Shown here one piece after another: positions 1-10,852 of a stretch of 64,000 nt of DNA (positions are counted from its first letter, which is position 1; each line of letters begins with the position of its first letter). The position numbers were made by a program, and so were the translations under genes. The notes beneath the pieces were generated by a model. That model saw only the letters and a list, made by a program, of their open reading frames with translations, had not been told where the DNA came from and ran no database searches. Source of the DNA: Rhynchosporium graminicola. Lineage: Eukaryota > Ascomycota > Leotiomycetes > Helotiales > Ploettnerulaceae. Location of the stretch: positions 415,906 to 479,905 of the forward strand of contig FJUW01000015.1 of NCBI GenBank assembly GCA_900074885.1, in the 5' to 3' direction.

Positions 1-821
1 GTGAAATTACTTCACTACGCTGCTCCATACAAGTCACACATCACGAAACTAGTATTTTATGTATCAGTCCGATCTCTCACGGGAAAGTAGAGGACAATGA
101 ATCTTAATATTCAGAATCCAAGCTACTTTAGTTCATTCACGTCCAGATTCGTATCGCTTCTGGTGGCTTTTCGTTTCGAGCTGAATTGGGATCTCACTTC
201 AGCCTCCGAAAGTGCTAATTGATAAAATAGAGCAACAATTTCAGGCTTTGACAATTGAATTAGGAGGGTTGCTCCACACGAGATGAAAGAGCATAGCCTC
301 AATGGCTTAGAAAATGATTTGAAGATAGGCTGCAACTGCCGTCAAATATATCCTTCATTGTTTAGCGTTTGCGCTATTTGGTAATGTATTGCTTCGTCTG
401 GTGATTAATTATCTCCGGTGTCATCGCACTTGAGTTTACTCCAAAGGCTGCGTAGAAGAGTATTCATCTTATGCAAAATATATTCCATCATTTTGGTATT
501 CCATTCGACGCTTCAATAATGTACAGACCAGATGCCCCACGACACCGCTACTGGTAGACCGCACAAAGCTAGCATCAGGCCAATTGATCAGCCTGAATAT
601 CCGTAACTACCACCAAGACGCTTTCCAATGGTTGACACTTTACTGTCACCATTCATCGTTCGTTCCCGTCCGCTTGGAAGTTTATGGATTTGAAATCAGT
701 AACGGTCACGAGGACGAGCAATCCTTCGTAATGTGTGATTTGCTGAAAAATAACGGATCGCGCCATAGAGATGGGTTGCGAGAGGGGGACCGAGGAGAGG
801 AAGAGGCACTCCTCCCCAACC
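1..821. other. No convincing gene
   Basis: Short open frames exist here (for example 123-335 on the minus strand and the start of one at 584-940 on the plus strand), but none has a recognisable domain or a good splice context. I see no repeat and no RNA gene. It may hold the 3' flank of the minus-strand gene that follows. Confidence 0.4.
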
Positions 822-1789
822 TCAGTGGCTTCTCTTTTCATCTCCGGCAATGTGATCTACCGCAATGTGATCTAGTAGCCCACACCCAACATCCCAATTG
901 TGCTGTGAAGTTGGATTTGGATGCTTACAACATATCCTAGGCAACCCGTCACAACCTTCCCACCTATTGAACCTGTAGCTGATATACCAATATTGGCCCC
1001 GGACGTCTTCTCTTCCCTGGTACAGAGGACCTCGCGAGAACGAGACACCTGGTGGAATCTTTCTCTCTGGATCTCGAAAACGAAGGAACCTTGGGTCTCG
1101 ATATTTTAAGAAGTACTCTTCGATTTCCCAGACATCCCCTCGGATGATGTCTCCCAACATTTGTGCCACCTCAACCAAATGGTGGTTTTCAGACCCGCCT
1201 AATAACATCTGGGTTCAAAAGTAAGCGTGGCTCTCTTCCACTGACTCGAAAGATGTGGTATCAACAGTGCATCCATAAGAAAGCTCTGAGTAGGAAGGAG
1301 TTTTGACGCCCAGGGAGAAAAGAAACATGCTAACTCGAATCACACACTGATGGCCTGCCTCAGTCATGTAGCTCTTAGTCACTTCGAAATCATTGCGAAC
1401 GAAATGAATAATTTCGTTGTGCTGGCTATAGTGGAAACCTAATCCTAGATCTACACATGCCCAGGATTTCTCCAGTACTATTGAGGCTTTGTTAGCTGTT
1501 TTCAGCGATTCAAGAGGCAAGTGGGATTTTCTCAATACAGACCTCTGCTATTGTAGATGGGGTTAAAGGACCATACTTTTTGATCCCAGGTAGCATTCAA
1601 CCTAGGAGCATGTTCTTCGAGGGCCAGCTCAGTCACGGTCCAAGGATTTGTTAGTAGATTCAAGAACGCAAGCCTCCACATGCAGGGAAGGGCGAATGAA
1701 TTGTCCGTGAAGCATATTAGAAGGCGGACATCACCATAAGATGGTATGTAAGACTTTGGGTGTGCAGATTGGTCGTGAGGGGTGGCCAT
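822..1789 (-). CDS. Hypothetical protein, three-exon model (weak)
   Basis: Three minus-strand open segments join in frame if two introns are removed: exons 1543-1789, 1266-1495 and 822-1208. Intron 1 (47 nt) starts GTCTGT and ends ACAG. Intron 2 (57 nt) starts GTTGAT and ends CCCAG. The spliced product would be 287 aa. Both donors are weaker than the GTAAGT-like donors of the neighbouring genes, so the model is tentative. I recognise no domain, signal peptide or membrane segment. The middle is rich in aromatic residues and the C-terminal part carries many charged residues. An in-frame upstream ATG-side extension to 1834 is possible. It could equally be a decayed gene. The frame closing over three segments is the only real support. 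Confidence 0.35.
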
Positions 1790-2700
1790 TGCTCTGGGCT
1801 GTTTTTGTAGTAATGTTATAGCAAACGAAGACAACCGACAGTAAGATACTAGAGTACTAATATAGTTGCAATGCTGTTTTTCAAAGAGAACGATGATGAC
1901 GATTTGTTTGTTGTAAAAAGTTAAAGATCAACGTTGATAGCAATGATAACTTTTTTATTGCGGATTAAGAAGGAACGAGTACAAGGATCGAGGAAGTCCT
2001 TTCCTTCCCTACTTCGGCTTCGACGTGCTGGTGTCGAGGCAAGTTTGACCTGTAGATTCAGTATCTTCTGAGACGCTAGATATCATGGCCCGATTCGAAG
2101 TTGTAACAACCCCGGACTGTAAGCCAAGTCAATTCTTCAAGACGGGTACCCGAATCGCGACACCTGGGTCGAGCTCAAGTAACGTTGCTTATTGTCACCA
2201 CCATGGCTAAACGATTGAGAATAAGCAGACCATTATCACTTTCTGCAGAGAAACGCAAGGATTGGAAATATCGTATTAACAACATGAATTCGGTATCCAA
2301 AGGGACAGAAGTACGTGACGTGCAACCAGCTTAATCCCAGCTCATCATGTACAAGTCAGAGTCAAAACACCGAGAGTGCCAAAGCAAATAAATAGGTATC
2401 CCAATAGCCACGCCTCAACGCCTTCCTACGACCCCTTCGAGAGACCACACGTGCCAGCGCGAAAGAGACTAACACGAGAAGAGCGAGCGATGTGATTGAA
2501 GTCCCTAGCCCTTCTTCTCCTACGAGTCCTTGTCGGACTATAACCACCACGCCAAAATGTGCAATAATAAGATAAGAAACCATGGACCGTAAAATACACA
2601 TAAAATCATGCACCGTGTCCCAATCACTGTACCCTGTACAACCCACCGACCATGTCCAAGTATCTGCCTTAAGACGCCTATCAACCAAAAGTGACTGCGT
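1790..2700. other. Intergenic
   Basis: No supported gene. A minus-strand open frame at 2362-2688 has a hydrophobic centre, but it starts just beyond the stop codon of the membrane-protein gene at 2701-3845. It is more likely 3' untranslated sequence of that gene than a separate protein. Confidence 0.4.
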
Positions 2701-3845
2701 TTACTTCTTCAAAACTGCGTCATACAGAGTAATCAGGCCTGTGATACCGGTTCCGGTGAGAACGCCCTTCCAGCCACCATAGATGGCCGAATTGATGCGG
2801 GCAACGGACTCCAAATCGACTAAGCCACCAAAGGTGACATCCTGTCCAAAGACAACAAAAGTCATCAAGGCTTTGGCGATGCTGAAGGTCAACGGATCAA
2901 ACTTGTACACGAATTGTGGAGACTGACCACGGTTCTTTGATGGCCTCGCTGTCAAGTTGAAAAAGTAAGAAGCCGCGAAGGGGATGACAAGAGTGGTGAT
3001 CACCCATAACGATACGGGATTCCAGAAGGAGGCCGTAAGAAGAAGGAAGAGATCGGGTATCTTGATATCGTGAGGTGCCGAGGTCAGGAACTTGATGGCT
3101 GGGATTGTGAATGCATAGCGGTCAGCCAAGACCTCAGTTCGCAAGTTGTACAACTCGAATAGAATAACAAGGGCCTGCACAGCTTGAACCGTGGAGAGAC
3201 TTTCACGCGTGCTTTCCGCATATTCAACGAGCCCAGAATCCTCATAGATAGTAGCGACCTTAGAGCGCAAGACTTGTGTACGGCGATCGATCGCGTCGGC
3301 GACGACACTTGGGGATGGGGGCAAGGGCACGTTTGATGCGAATGATAGATTCGATAGGGCAGAGGCGCGAGGAGTCCGAGTCAAGGCGGATCTGGCGCGC
3401 GTAGTCGCAGGCTCGGCCTCGGGCCCACCGCTACAAAATGTTAACAATGAATTTGACGCGCATCTGGGGCGCGTCTCTACTTACGGCGCAAGAAGTTCCT
3501 CTGCCGCTTTTGCAACCCTGCGCTTGACGGATTTGACTTTAGATTCGATATCAGAGATCACAGAAGCTGCTTCCTTCTTTACAGGAGAGCTTCCTCCTCG
3601 TCCCTTGTAGAATGGTGCAAGCTGCGTGTCGGAGGAGAATTGGGACGCATTCTTGCTAAGGTAATCATCAAGTGCTGATTCGAGTTCGATCTTCTTCAAT
3701 CCATCGTATCTGGGAAATGTCAATTCATTTGCTGCAGGATATAGGATATGCGGAAGGCCTCATACTCGGTGAAGCCCACATTGTCGCTAAGTTCAATCAG
3801 CTCCCCTTTGCGCATTTTCTGCAGCCAGCTTGATGCTCCGGACAT
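2701..3845 (-). CDS. SAP-like membrane protein, conserved-type hypothetical
   Basis: Three exons: 3766-3845, 3485-3709 and 2701-3430. Introns of 56 nt (GTATGA...CAG) and 54 nt (GTAAGT...TAG) restore one frame of 344 aa. The start ATG at 3843-3845 opens with MSGASSWLQKMRKGELIELS. Residues about 1-50 form a helix-turn-helix pattern rich in Leu/Glu/Lys (GLKKIELESALDDYLSK) that resembles SAP/HeH DNA-binding helices. Residues about 50-110 are charged and probably disordered. The C-terminal half has three or four hydrophobic segments (around LFELYNL, LFLLLTASF, WVITTLVIPFAASYFF and ALMTFVVFG), suggesting a multi-pass membrane protein. A protein joining a SAP-like helix pair to membrane helices could sit in the nuclear envelope or ER, but that is inference. 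The hydrophobic segments could also be amphipathic helices. Confidence 0.75.
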
Positions 3846-4314
3846 TTTGAAATAGGCAACTTTGAAGAGTGAAGTTGCGCGATCGTAATGGGTATGGTAT
3901 TTCCGGGGTTTTATAGAATGTTGTCAAAGCAAGAATGTTGACTCGTGGGGCAGAGAGATCGTGTAGTCTGTTGATATGTGGGGGAGCTGGGGACGGAACG
4001 ATGTAAACATGGGAGTCCTGGCGCTAATGGGTCGGCACGTGACAAACCCATTATCATTGGAAGCAGCTAAAGACTACTGTCAGTAAGGTGGTATTTGATT
4101 CCGGAGATAAGGCACTTGGCTAGGTTTTCACTGTAGCCATGGGTGCCACAGTCCAGTGATGGGAAGAAGATTACGGAACTGTGTATGTTTAGGGTTCTGA
4201 CGGGATAATCTGGCAGATTGAGGTTAGACGAGGATATTGATACATCCTCCTCTCACGTCCTCAATTCTCCATAGTTGTTGAGTATTCTGATATTAGAATT
4301 TCAATTTCATGGTA
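3846..4314. other. Intergenic, promoter of the membrane-protein gene
   Basis: Spacer between two minus-strand genes. It should hold the promoter of the gene at 2701-3845 and the terminator of the P450 gene. I see no clear TATA box, repeat or RNA gene. Confidence 0.4.
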
Positions 4315-6491
4315 TCATAAATCTATGTGATCGAAAATGTCGATGAATCTCTCCTCGCCCTTCCTCACCACCCGAACAGGAATAAATCCAGGGGCTTCCT
4401 GAAGTTTCAAAGTGAGAATTGTGCTTGCTTTCCTGATGCGTCTCCTCGCCTGATCTTTTGCCTTTTGATAGACTTCATTTCTCTCCTCGATTGTCATCTT
4501 CGCAACCTCATCATCGCTTGCCCATTCGTCCACTGCCAACTCAACCGAGTACTTCTGGAATAGCACAGACAAAACGCCCATGACCTTGACTTGGGCCAAT
4601 CTCCGCCCTAGACACGAACGGGCCCCATCAGAAAATGGTATATATGCTCCTCGAACTGGTCGGGAGAGTTGAGCGGATGTGTCTTCACCAGTAAATCCTC
4701 CATAATCCTCGTCTTCTTCCGACGAGTCTACACCCATGTCGATGTGCTGTTTGTCGTCTGACATTGTTTTCACAAGCCATCTCTCCGGCTTAAAATCATA
4801 TAGATCATTGGATCGACCTGAAACTTTGGATGGCTGAGAGGGCCAATACTTTGGATTCCTGTGCAGCCCAACAGTGGTCAATGCTATCTGAGCGCCTGCG
4901 GGCAGTGTGAATTCCTTCCCGTCCAATACTATGACTTGGTCCTGTGATTTCGAGACTTGCCTGGGGATAGTAACAACAGGTGGCATAATGCGTAGTTGTT
5001 CCTGGAGAACAGCACCAGCGAAACCGCCCAGAAGTGTGTTGATACTTGAATCATAATCCCATGTTTCAGGAGACTTGTCGCCAAAGATCGTCTGAACCTC
5101 CTTTTGTAGAAGTCTTTGTGCTCTGGGATTTATCGCCAATTCCATCAGACAGAAATGTGTCGAGTTTGCGGTGGTTTCATGGCCTGCTACAATCATGACA
5201 AATGCGTTGCCCAGTATATCTGAGTCGGCCAGGATTGGTTTAGCAGCCCGCTCCATCTCAGCTTGACCTGGAGATGCTTTCCTTCCCGGGATATCTGCTG
5301 TACCACCATACGAGCTACGCACAAGCATGCCCATAATGTCTATACCTTCGGTTTGCGTACCTTTACGAGCTTCTTCGATCTTTTGGGCGAACAATTCGTC
5401 CATATACTGACTCCAGTTATTATACGAATTGTAGGCCACGCGAGCACGCTTCAATGGGAGATTTTCTGTACGTGATTAACTTCTGGTACGATCATCCGCG
5501 GCAACAAACTTACTCAGTATCCATTTCGGGGTCAAAATGATCCAAATCAGGTTCTCCAAAAGTGTACTCAGCGCATGCTCAAAGCTCATGGTATGCCCCT
5601 GGGGAGCTTCATTATTGCTGTAAATGGCATCCGTCGCGCTTGTTTTCTCATTTGGTTTCTCACCGGGCCACAACAGGCCTACTCCAAACCCAATCCGGCT
5701 TATGACGTGTAGCGTAAGTCGCATTGTATCCCTAGGCACTTCCTCAAGTGTTATGCTGCCCAAACCTTCTGAGCCTGTCCATTTCCTCAGCATTCCTTGC
5801 GTCTGCCTACATGCTTCTTCGAAGACCAGCGCATTATTCTTCTCATTAAATCCTGGAGACGTTATCTTCCTGTGTCGTTTCCATTCCGCACCTTCGGCCG
5901 TTATTATATTCCGACCGAATATATCCAAGACTTTGTACGATTCGAGAGGCTTAAGAAAGGCGTCGCGTCTGGCTGTGACTTGACGTACAGCTTCGGCATT
6001 TGCTACCCATATTTGAATCGAACCAGGCGAAACTTGGAGGAAGACATCGCCGAACTTTTGAAAGGGATCGAACTGAAGATCCCATACCCAGTCAGGCTTT
6101 ACATAGCTGCTTTGCATTAGCTGTGCCCAAGAAGCTTGAAAGAGGAGGCGTGTACGGCATCCATCTTTCCGATAATGCTTTTGGCAGATACGAGAAAACA
6201 TTAACCCAAAGCTTGTGAGTTAGCCGCCACGCGGGGTTGTGAATGTAGACAGCTACATCTGTCAGCTCTGGTTGAGGACTCTGAAGGCGGATACTTACGA
6301 ACAACTATGTATGGAAGACCAGATCTTTTCGCCGCAGCAATGTTCTTCAGCAAGCACGATATATTAGAATAGACCCAGTAGGACAACAAGGCTGCGATCG
6401 CAGTTGCTATGGTTGACCCCATTTCGACCGAAATAGCTCGAACAGATACGCAGAATGATTGCAGGACGTTGCCAAGAGTCTGACAGCTCAT
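4315..6491 (-). CDS. Cytochrome P450 monooxygenase
   Basis: Heme-thiolate monooxygenase, likely ER-anchored through an N-terminal membrane helix. Four exons: 6299-6491, 6156-6252, 5514-6109 and 4315-5465. The introns are 46, 46 and 48 nt; intron 2 has a GCTAAT branch site. The spliced product is 678 aa. Motifs in order: membrane helix about 26-50; the hinge GLPYIVVPVYIHNP about 58-71; C-helix W173KRHRK; I-helix AGHETT (389-394); K-helix E451QLR454; KPERW about 522-526; heme loop FSDGARSCLG with ligand Cys580. Every hallmark residue is present, so it looks functional. At 678 aa it exceeds the usual 500-550 aa; the extra length lies in an acidic insert before the heme loop and a charged insert after it. 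The start could instead be the second Met (residue 24). Substrate is unknown and no biosynthetic cluster is visible around it. Confidence 0.93.
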
Positions 6492-8002
6492 ACACTATGA
6501 TGTATAAAGAATGAACAAATATTGCAGTACAGTCAAGAAGAACATTATACGGAAATGAGTTCGTTTGGATAGATAATTAGAATTAAGGGTGGTGACTACG
6601 ACTCAACAAGCACAGCAGACTGAGAGCGCGAGGGCACACAGAGCACTTGTACTCCGAGAAGCAAATAGCCGCATGGATGCTAGAGCAACACATCTTTTCC
6701 TACAATCAGCCAATCAGCCAATTGATATCGACATTTGCCGCGAGGAGCGGTCGAAACAGCCATAAGTCTTGAGTGTTAGTCTGACGTTGATAAGTTTACA
6801 ATAGTAACTTTCGGCGCTTTGAGCACTGTCTCATCAAAGCAATGAATGAATGCGCTTGCAAGGATACCTATCGGTAACCACTTGCCTCGTGCGAGTGCGA
6901 GCTACAGAGAAGAACTAAAAGGAGGGATCGATACCGTGGGAGTAAGCACAACTGTATTCTATTCGACTGAAACTAGACAAACATCATTCATTTGGCTCTA
7001 CTCCAGTTGCTTCATTTACATTGAGTCTGAAAATACTAAGATACCTCGCTAATATGTTCGTATTACAATGTGGAAGTCCCTACCTTTCTATTATGCTGAT
7101 TATTGTTTTAGCGAGGCAGCAATTTAAATCAGTTACATTACAGCAATTGCAAACGAATGCTTGCAAACCAGGACTCGAGGAGCGGTACATTTTGATCCGG
7201 TTGAAACACGTCCCAATATTGTATTGCTCGAGAGCGGTACGGAAGTCGTAGATCTTTCTCGGGAACGCCACTGCCGTCTCCCTTAAATCTAAAAAAACTT
7301 AGCAACGGGTATTCCCAATTCCGTTCGGACCTACCTAGTTCTGGTCTTGGTAGTCACTTGAATGGTCTCTCTCACGGCAACAGATGACACTGTGAAGATC
7401 TGGTGGGTAATAATGCGATTATTCTATTTGGGTTCATCTTGCAGAGCTGGAGCTTTTGGGATTTACTCAAATGCATCCAGAAGCTCTGCAAGTGAGCATT
7501 TCGGTTTTGTTTCGGAAAATAGTGTATGTGAGGGAGAGAAAGTCAGATGGGTATCTTCTTCTTCTATACTCCGTAGCACCGGGAAATTCAAAACAAAAGA
7601 ATGAAGTAACGATGAGCATGTCTGCTAGAAATGCGGTCTTGAATATTCGATACTCTCTACATGCTTCAGAAGACTAGTAGCAATGGTCAAGTCAACTTGT
7701 CCAAATGCAGGGACGCGTAACTTCCAAAGTTATGAAAGACAGCTGATTTCATTTGCCAAACAACTCGACCCGACTCTGAAGCTCTTGTCTACTGACAACA
7801 ATATACCTAGGTAGTGTTGACTGAAGTCTTCAACAGGACTTCCAATCAACATCTTGGGATCGTGCAAGCCACGTGACTATCCACACGCCCTAGCCAGTTT
7901 CTCCGCTTCGCTAATTCCCACAGATTTAATCGCAAATTGGCCAGCGAAAAGGACGACGACAATTTCCAACACCAAATCGACCACCGCGATAAATCAGTCA
8001 AG
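6492..8002. other. Intergenic, divergent promoter region
   Basis: About 1.5 kb between the divergently transcribed P450 and eL42 genes. Several short open frames (for example 6846-7052, 7362-7604, 7456-7677) lack any domain and overlap one another, so I treat them as chance. The right end must contain the eL42 promoter and 5' leader. No repeat seen. Confidence 0.45.
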
Positions 8003-8792
8003 ATGGTACGTACAATTCTTTACCTGTTGTGTACGACGGAGATGTTCGAGAGGGTAGGCAGGAAATGGCAGAAGATGGGCGGCTTGAGGGATTCCGAGGC
8101 GGAAATGGAAAATGGAAAATCATGAAACACGTCTGGCAGACAATCGATCCAAGTACCGCCAGATATATCCAGGAGCGAGAGAACGACATTCCTTTTCTCG
8201 TGTGCGAAATCCGTCAGGGCAGGCGATATCGACCGAGCGTGATGCATTAGAGATGGAAGACAAGAAAATTTACGAAATGAGGAAATGGAAGTGAGGCTAA
8301 TAAGTCTTTCAGGTCAACGTTCCCAAGACCAGACGCACGTATTGCAAGGGCAAGGACTGCCGAAAGCACACCCAGCACAAGGTCACTCAATACAAGGCCG
8401 GAAAGGTATGATTATCGAGCGCTTCGCACTTCGCAGAGGTAGAAGCGATGAGGTTCTGACATGACCGGATAGGCATCTCTGTTCGCGCAAGGAAAGCGTC
8501 GTTATGATCGCAAGCAGTCCGGATACGGTGGTCAAACCAAGCCCGTCTTCCACAAGAAGGCCAAGACGACGAAGAAGGTCGTACTGAGATTGGAGTGCAC
8601 AAGCTGCAAGACGAAGGCACAATTGGCATTGAAGCGTTGCAAGCATTTCGAGCTTGGGTATGTGTCTCAAATCCCCGTTCTATTTTCGATACATCATTCC
8701 GGCTTCAAAATCGTGCAGGCCTTGGAATCGATGGAATCTAACATCTATATAGTGGTGACAAGAAGACCAAGGGCGCTGCGCTGGTATTCTAG
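8003..8792 (+). CDS. 60S ribosomal protein eL42 (L44/L36a)
   Basis: Component of the large subunit near the E site. Four exons: 8003-8005 (the ATG alone), 8313-8405, 8473-8657 and 8753-8792. The introns are 307, 67 and 95 nt, each GT-AG. The product is 106 aa, the normal family length. It begins [20 protein letters not shown] and carries the zinc-site cysteines C12, C17, C74 and C77. Position 56 is proline (TKPVFHK); in other fungi Gln here gives cycloheximide resistance, so this allele predicts sensitivity. An intron directly after the start codon is common in fungal ribosomal protein genes. I looked for an intronic box C/D snoRNA in the long first intron and saw no convincing TGATGA/CTGA pair. 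Open frames on both strands across these introns are chance. Confidence 0.97.
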
Positions 8793-9598
8793 ATGTTCTG
8801 CTACTGCTTTTGCGATGACTCCCTTTCTTCACACAGGCATGGGCATGGATGGTTGGGCTGGTGGTATTTGCGCGGATGCAATGGTTGAGCTTTGTGGTGC
8901 AGGGACTTATCGACATCGAGCGGATCTCTGTTTCTTATACTACGCCACCAAAGGAGTAAAGCAAAACTTTCGCTCACACTAAATCATGGGCCCCCGCTTC
9001 TGAAACCAGATGGACTGTATGTGTGGGTATTCGGTTTGGTCTCATATGTGACTATTTTGCCGATGTGGAAGTGCTTCATCATAAGATTTTTTCTGGAGCA
9101 TCTGAAGCCTGCCACCCTGGCTCATCATGTTTTCTATTTCGACCAGCAATTCAAGTTCAAGTTGCGGCGAAGATCATATATGGAAGCTAAGTGACCATAC
9201 CCCTTCGATGGTGACAAGTCCGTTGTTCTCTTTCCTCGGGGTTTTTGTACCAGCGTGATGTTCTTCGGTGTCTACTGCAATGCGATTCAGAAGATCGTGA
9301 AATTTGACTTCTCTAGCTGCATTTGCCGAAATAGCTGTCAAAAGTGTTCCTTAAGGGGGAGTAATGTCATATGGGTGGAACGCAATAACATTCATTTTAT
9401 CTGTATGTGACATCAAGTCGAGATTTGCACTGAGAGTCACTCTAGAGTACCCTTCAAGAGTACTCGGACCACGTCGTTTGTCCTGATTGTAAGCATTCTC
9501 AACCTTGTATCTTCGGCCTTTTGACCTTATCCTCAATGTAGATCTCCATTCGTTGGTTTGTGTCATTTTCAATCATCCAAATCGCGGTGATTGTATCT
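8793..9598. other. Intergenic, 3' flanks of two convergent genes
   Basis: eL42 (+) and the 2H phosphoesterase (-) converge here. Open frames at 8892-9194 and 9351-9572 show no domain. No repeat or RNA gene recognised. Confidence 0.4.
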
Positions 9599-10852
9599 CT
9601 AGAACCCCTTTCCTAGCCTCACCGTCTTCCCTCCACCATACCAGAGAGTTCCCATCCTCAGATCCAAACCTCTCTCCTCTCCAACGATCCACTCACCCTC
9701 ATGATTTCTCTCATCTCCAGTTGGCCAGAACTTTTCCTCTAGCCAAGCATTGATTTCCTCGATCAGCTCTATAAACTTGACCATTCTCTCGGAACTCGCA
9801 TGGTCGCCCTGCGTCAAGAACCGACCAATCGTGATGTGGGAGCTAGGTAATACATATCGTGAATCCACAATGACACCTGTTGCAGAAGCAATATTGAAAA
9901 GATCTCGGCGTAAATGGTGGTAGCTGTAATTATCATCTTTCTTTGTCCTCGAAGAGTCATCCGAAGAGACACTAGCCGGTAATGTTTCTCCAGCGGCTGG
10001 TAAGAAGGAGAGGGCTAGGGCAGCTCCATCATAAGACAGCACAGGCTTGATGAGCCGCGGTCGGTGCGTGTAAGTGTAATCAGTGATCTTCTCAGCAGCT
10101 TCAGGACCCAGATCCTGAATGATGGTGGTGATTTGTGCTTCTGTGAGGGAAGACGCAAGCTCAAGAGCTGTGAGATGTATGTTTGGCACGGGCATGAGCC
10201 AGAGTTCTGTTTATTGTCATTCAAGTCAACATCACGACTCTCAAGGTGGGAGTGGGGTGTTTGCTGTCTTGGAAGTGGAGAATAAGGAAGGTGATATATC
10301 AGCTCCTAAGGTTTGATGTGTTAGATGAACGTACTTGGAGCTAATGAGAGGAGCTTCTGCTGAACTTGGTCGACGAGAGATCGAATGTGAGCTGGCGGTC
10401 TGGCCCAAACTACGAGGCTATTCCTCGGGTCTACAAAACCTGGCTCGATTGACGGTTCTTCCAATCGTTGGAGGATGGGGTCAAGTAGCAGTCCTGAAAA
10501 GTCTGGAGAGAGTAATTTCTTTTTCTGTTGACCATTGCGAGTGCTTCGATGTGTAGCGTATCGGGCTTGGATTTGAGTCTGGGAGCTTATTAGCATTTGT
10601 CCGTCGTGTAGGTTAGGATATCTCAAGAAAGGAGTCCAATGTACAGGTTTACGGTTCAGAGCAGGCAATGCTTTGTAAATAGTAACAAAGCAGAGAAGAC
10701 TTAGGAAGAGGAAAGTAACTTGCAGCATCGTTATCACACGCCTCTAGGAGGGCATCATATGGGTTTGCATAAGCGGAGATATCAACTCCAGAAAGATCCT
10801 CAAAATTGTTCCTCGAGTCCGCGGTTTCCAGAATTTGAGGTGGCATCTTCAT
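9599..10852 (-). CDS. 2H phosphoesterase (RNA ligase/cyclic phosphodiesterase-like)
   Basis: Exons 10724-10852, 10335-10578 and 9599-10206 give 326 aa. Two H-x-T motifs mark the 2H superfamily: H135LT137 (NIHLTALE) and H248IT250 (SSHITIGRF), 113 residues apart. In the superfamily these four residues bind the phosphate of 2',3'-cyclic or 2'-5' linked nucleotides; the actual substrate here is unknown. The N-terminal half has an NPYDALLEACDND segment and an IQARYATHRSTRN segment, followed by SIEPGFVDPRNSLVVWARPP, an arrangement I associate with a fungal-specific branch. Intron 2 (128 nt) is GTACGT...ACAG. Intron 1 (145 nt) joins in frame only with a GC donor (GCAAGT...CCCAG). The start could be the first Met (10850-10852) or the third codon (10844-10846). 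Confidence 0.85.

Noticed and set aside
6092..6304. A frameshift in the P450 gene between two overlapping frames
   Set aside because: A 46-nt intron (6110-6155) with a GCTAAT branch site joins the frames and gives the expected spacing, so no mutation is needed.
8006..8312. snoRNA in the long first intron of eL42
   Set aside because: No paired C (TGATGA) and D (CTGA) boxes or H/ACA layout visible.
8590..9194. Plus-strand frames of 130 and 100 aa after eL42
   Set aside because: They read through the last eL42 intron and its 3' flank in the wrong frame.
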